A stretch of DNA of 64,000 bases, taken from the NCBI GenBank assembly GCA_030272155.1, contig CP126200.1, positions 3,286,001 through 3,350,000 on the forward strand. The letters are read 5' to 3'. How positions within the stretch are numbered: position 1 is the first letter of the stretch; every line of letters begins with the position of its first letter. Both the position numbers and the translations under genes were made by a program. The stretch is from Tetradesmus obliquus (taxonomy: Eukaryota > Chlorophyta > Chlorophyceae > Sphaeropleales > Scenedesmaceae). Positions 61,870 through 64,000 of the stretch are shown piece after piece. The notes beneath the pieces were generated by a model that was given only the letters and a program-made list of their open reading frames with translations, was not told the DNA's origin and ran no database searches.

Positions 61870-64000
61870 ATGACCAGATGGTGTCTCGTGAGCTTGAGAA
61901 GGAGTGTGTGGTGGTGTTTGACGAGGCGCACAACATCGACAACGTGTGCATCGAGGCGCTCAGCGTCAGCCTGCGCCAGCAGACGCTCAACGCCGCTCGC
62001 CGCAACATCACCAAGCTCGAAGGGGTGAGGGGCTGTCGGGGTTCAAGGGCTGACGTGTGGTTTTGATGTCCAAGGACAACAGCAGGCGACCCACTGTGGA
62101 GCTTGTTGCATGCTAGCGGTTGGTCTGCAAGTATGTCACAGCATATGCTGCAGTGCCGATGTGATTGCAGGCAGAACAACATCGCATCAGTGATGCGGCA
62201 TCATGCAAGCTTTCGTCAGTACTGAAGAGTGCTGATGCTTTCAGGTTCCCAATCAACCAATTGTGCAATCGACTAACCTGATTGTACAAGCACACGCCTT
62301 GCGCGCCAGAATGTCGTGCAAGAGGTGCGCAAGGCAGGCCACCAACAGCCGTCGGCTTCAAGATTAGTCGTTGGCTGCATTTCTGACTGTGCAACGTCAT
62401 GCCTTGCAGGAGGTGCGCAAGGCGCAGGCCGCCAACCGTGCGCGGCTTGATGAAGTGTAAGCTCTTGCTGCATGTCTCATGCTGGACCTGTGCATGTCTG
62501 CGCCTGTTGTCTCACTGGAGGTGCGCAAGGCGCAGGCGGCCAGCCGTGCGCGGCTTGATGAGGAGCAGGCAGACTTGCCCTATAGTAACTCTGACCTGTA
62601 GGACCTGTGTTTCTGCACTTACTGCATTGCAGGAGGTGCGCAAGGCGCAGGCAGCCAACCGTGCGCGGCTTGACGAGGAGCAGGCAGACTTGCCCTATAG
62701 TAACTCTGACCTGTAGGACCTGTGCGTTTCTGCACTTACTGCATTGCAGGAGGTGCGCAAGGCGCAGGCCGCCAACCGTGCGCGGCTTGATGAGGAGCAG
62801 GCAGACTTGCCTTATTGCAACTCTGACCTGTATGACCTGTGCATTTCTGCACTTACTGTTTCACAGGAGGTGCGCAAGGCGCAGGCGGCCAACCGTGCGC
62901 GGCTCGACGAGGAGTACCGGCGGCTGGTGGGCAACCTGGTGGAGGCGCAGCAGCTGCGGGGCGGCGAGGAGTGGCTGGCCAATCCAGCACTGCCCGAGGA
63001 CATCGTGAGGGAGAGCATGCCGGGTGCGGCGCGTTGCATACACCTGCCAACAGCCTGCTTGAGTCGTCTTTGTTTGTGTGCTTCGCGGCGCTGAGCCTAG
63101 TTGCGGAGCAGCTCGCACCTGCTGGGCGGGCTCAAAGCCAGCGTGGCTGTTGTGACTTGATGCTCTTGCCAAGTTGCTGGCTTGCCTTAGTTTGCGCCCT
63201 GCTGCTGGCAGGTGCCACAGCGCAGCCAACTGTTGTCTCTCTTTGCATGCTTGCCACACGATGACGTCCTACGGGTGCCGTCACATTTGCCAAGCACATG
63301 TATAGAGCACCTTGTGCACAACAACCTCCTCCAAACGCCCAATTCTTTGCTCACCCTTCCCTCCCGCGCACCGCACGCGTACACATGCTTGCAGGCAACA
63401 TCAGGCGCGCAGAGCACTTTATTGGCTTCCTGCGGCGTTTTGTGGCGCACTTGTACGAGCGCATGCGCACGCCCGCGGTGGTGGCGGAGGGGCCCGCAAG
63501 CTTCCTGGGGGGCGTGCAGGCAGCAGTGGCAGTGGACGCAAAGACGCTACGGTGCGCGCTGGGCGGAGGTTACGTGAGGCTTAAAACCTGCTTATACCTA
63601 TGCACAGATTGCTGCTGCTACTGGTACTGCAGAACAACTGCTGGTACTTCTGCAGCTGCCTGCCTTTCTGGCTCCCCCCATCAGCGCTACAGCGTGCTTG
63701 CACCCTGGGTACCCAACCTCACCACCCGGCATCTCTTCATCTGACTTGCCGCTCAGGTTCTGCTACGACCGGCTGTCGTCGCTGTTGAAGACGCTGGAGA
63801 TCACCAACACCGACGACTTTGGGGCCATCCAGATGGTGGCGGACTTTGGCACGCTGCTGGGCACATACAGCAGGGGCTTTGCTGTCATCATCGAGCCGTA
63901 TGACGAGCGCTTGCCACACATACCAGACCCAGTGCTGCAGCTTAGGTGCGTGCTGACATGGCTCTGAGTGTACAGGATGTTGATGTGTGCTAGAATGTTG
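59201..64000 (+). CDS. XPD/RAD3 (ERCC2) DNA helicase of TFIIH, partial
   Basis: This is the 5'-3' Fe-S helicase of TFIIH, for nucleotide excision repair and transcription. Ten exons are visible: 59201-59323, 59701-59772, 60125-60190, 60525-60630, 60918-61067, 61319-61458, 61878-62024, 62867-63023, 63395-63551 and 63757-63945 (435 of about 760 residues). An intron then runs off the window. Motif I is MPTGTGKT and motif [11 protein letters not shown]. The four Fe-S Cys are present (NLCIH, DAGCRRL, IETCSFF, QGWCPYF). The Arch domain includes [17 protein letters not shown] and [16 protein letters not shown]. It begins [21 protein letters not shown] as in the family. Tandem copies of the exon 8 start lie in intron 7. 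Confidence 0.94.
60082..60124 (+). repeat. (CTG)n tract forming the XPD exon 3 acceptor
   Basis: About a dozen CTG triplets run directly into CCAG at the 3' splice site. Comparable sense-CTG runs precede other acceptors in this window. Confidence 0.85.
62322..62912 (+). repeat. Tandem copies of the XPD exon 8 acceptor/exon start
   Basis: The segment GAGGTGCGCAAGGCGCAGGC...GCGCGGCTTGATGA starts at 62410, 62518, 62633, 62750 and 62867, with a decayed copy at about 62332. Spacings are 108, 115, 117 and 117 bp. Only the last copy runs on into the conserved DEEYRRLV. Copies at 62410, 62633, 62750 and 62867 keep an AG acceptor; the one at 62518 has CTG instead. The unit includes the intron 3' end (CTGCACTTACTGCATTGCAG). 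Confidence 0.9.

Overview
This is a stretch of nuclear genome from a eukaryotic green alga (Chlorophyta). All the genes carry spliceosomal introns with GT..AG borders. Coding sequence and introns are full of CAG/CTG runs, giving poly-Gln, poly-Ser and poly-Ala tracts. TGTAA, the usual chlorophyte poly(A) signal, follows several stop codons. The gene set (alpha-5 proteasome subunit, XPD helicase, IMP dehydrogenase, cyclin T, TMEM147, EMC6, RPA12, TAD3, TTLL) is plainly eukaryotic. The CTG-rich style recalls Scenedesmus/Chlamydomonas-like or trebouxiophyte algae, but I cannot name a genus.

The left end (1-12334) is repeat DNA with no host genes. It is a tandem array of about 1.70-kb higher-order units. 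Each unit joins about 2.4 monomers of a 312-bp satellite to a nest of 5'-truncated LINE fragments that share the 3' end CGTTCTTGCTTC-poly(A). Two longer LINE copies on the minus strand interrupt the array. Copy A (1387-5585) has most of a reverse transcriptase, a Gln-rich linker and a zinc knuckle, and is flanked by a 12-bp target-site duplication. Copy B (8837-12334) is more truncated and frameshifted. The nested self-insertion resembles Zepp-type LINE clusters, which in green algae are known from chromosome ends and centromeres.

The rest (13264-64000) is a compact genic region with 14 genes: TTLL(-), TAD3(+), a large acidic coiled-coil protein with a TACC-like C-terminus(-), cyclin T(+), RPA12(+), a mitochondrial carrier(-), a MYND-finger protein(+), TMEM147(-), proteasome alpha-5(+), EMC6(-), IMPDH(+), an unrecognised four-Cys protein(-), an unrecognised 527-residue protein(-) and XPD/RAD3(+, runs off the right end). 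Five neighbouring pairs are head to head across 0.4-0.9 kb, so shared promoters are likely. The genes are general housekeeping: tRNA editing, transcription (Pol I, P-TEFb, TFIIH), membrane-protein biogenesis (EMC, BOS complex), proteolysis, GTP synthesis and tubulin modification. They do not form one pathway.

The most unusual features are the nested LINE/satellite array with readable target-site duplications and empty sites; a run of five to six tandem copies of an intron-exon junction in XPD; a duplicated exon-intron junction in the proteasome gene; and a recurrent layout of sense-CAG runs near intron 5' ends and sense-CTG runs just before 3' splice sites. Exon borders were set by eye from reading frame, splice consensus and family knowledge, and no search was run.
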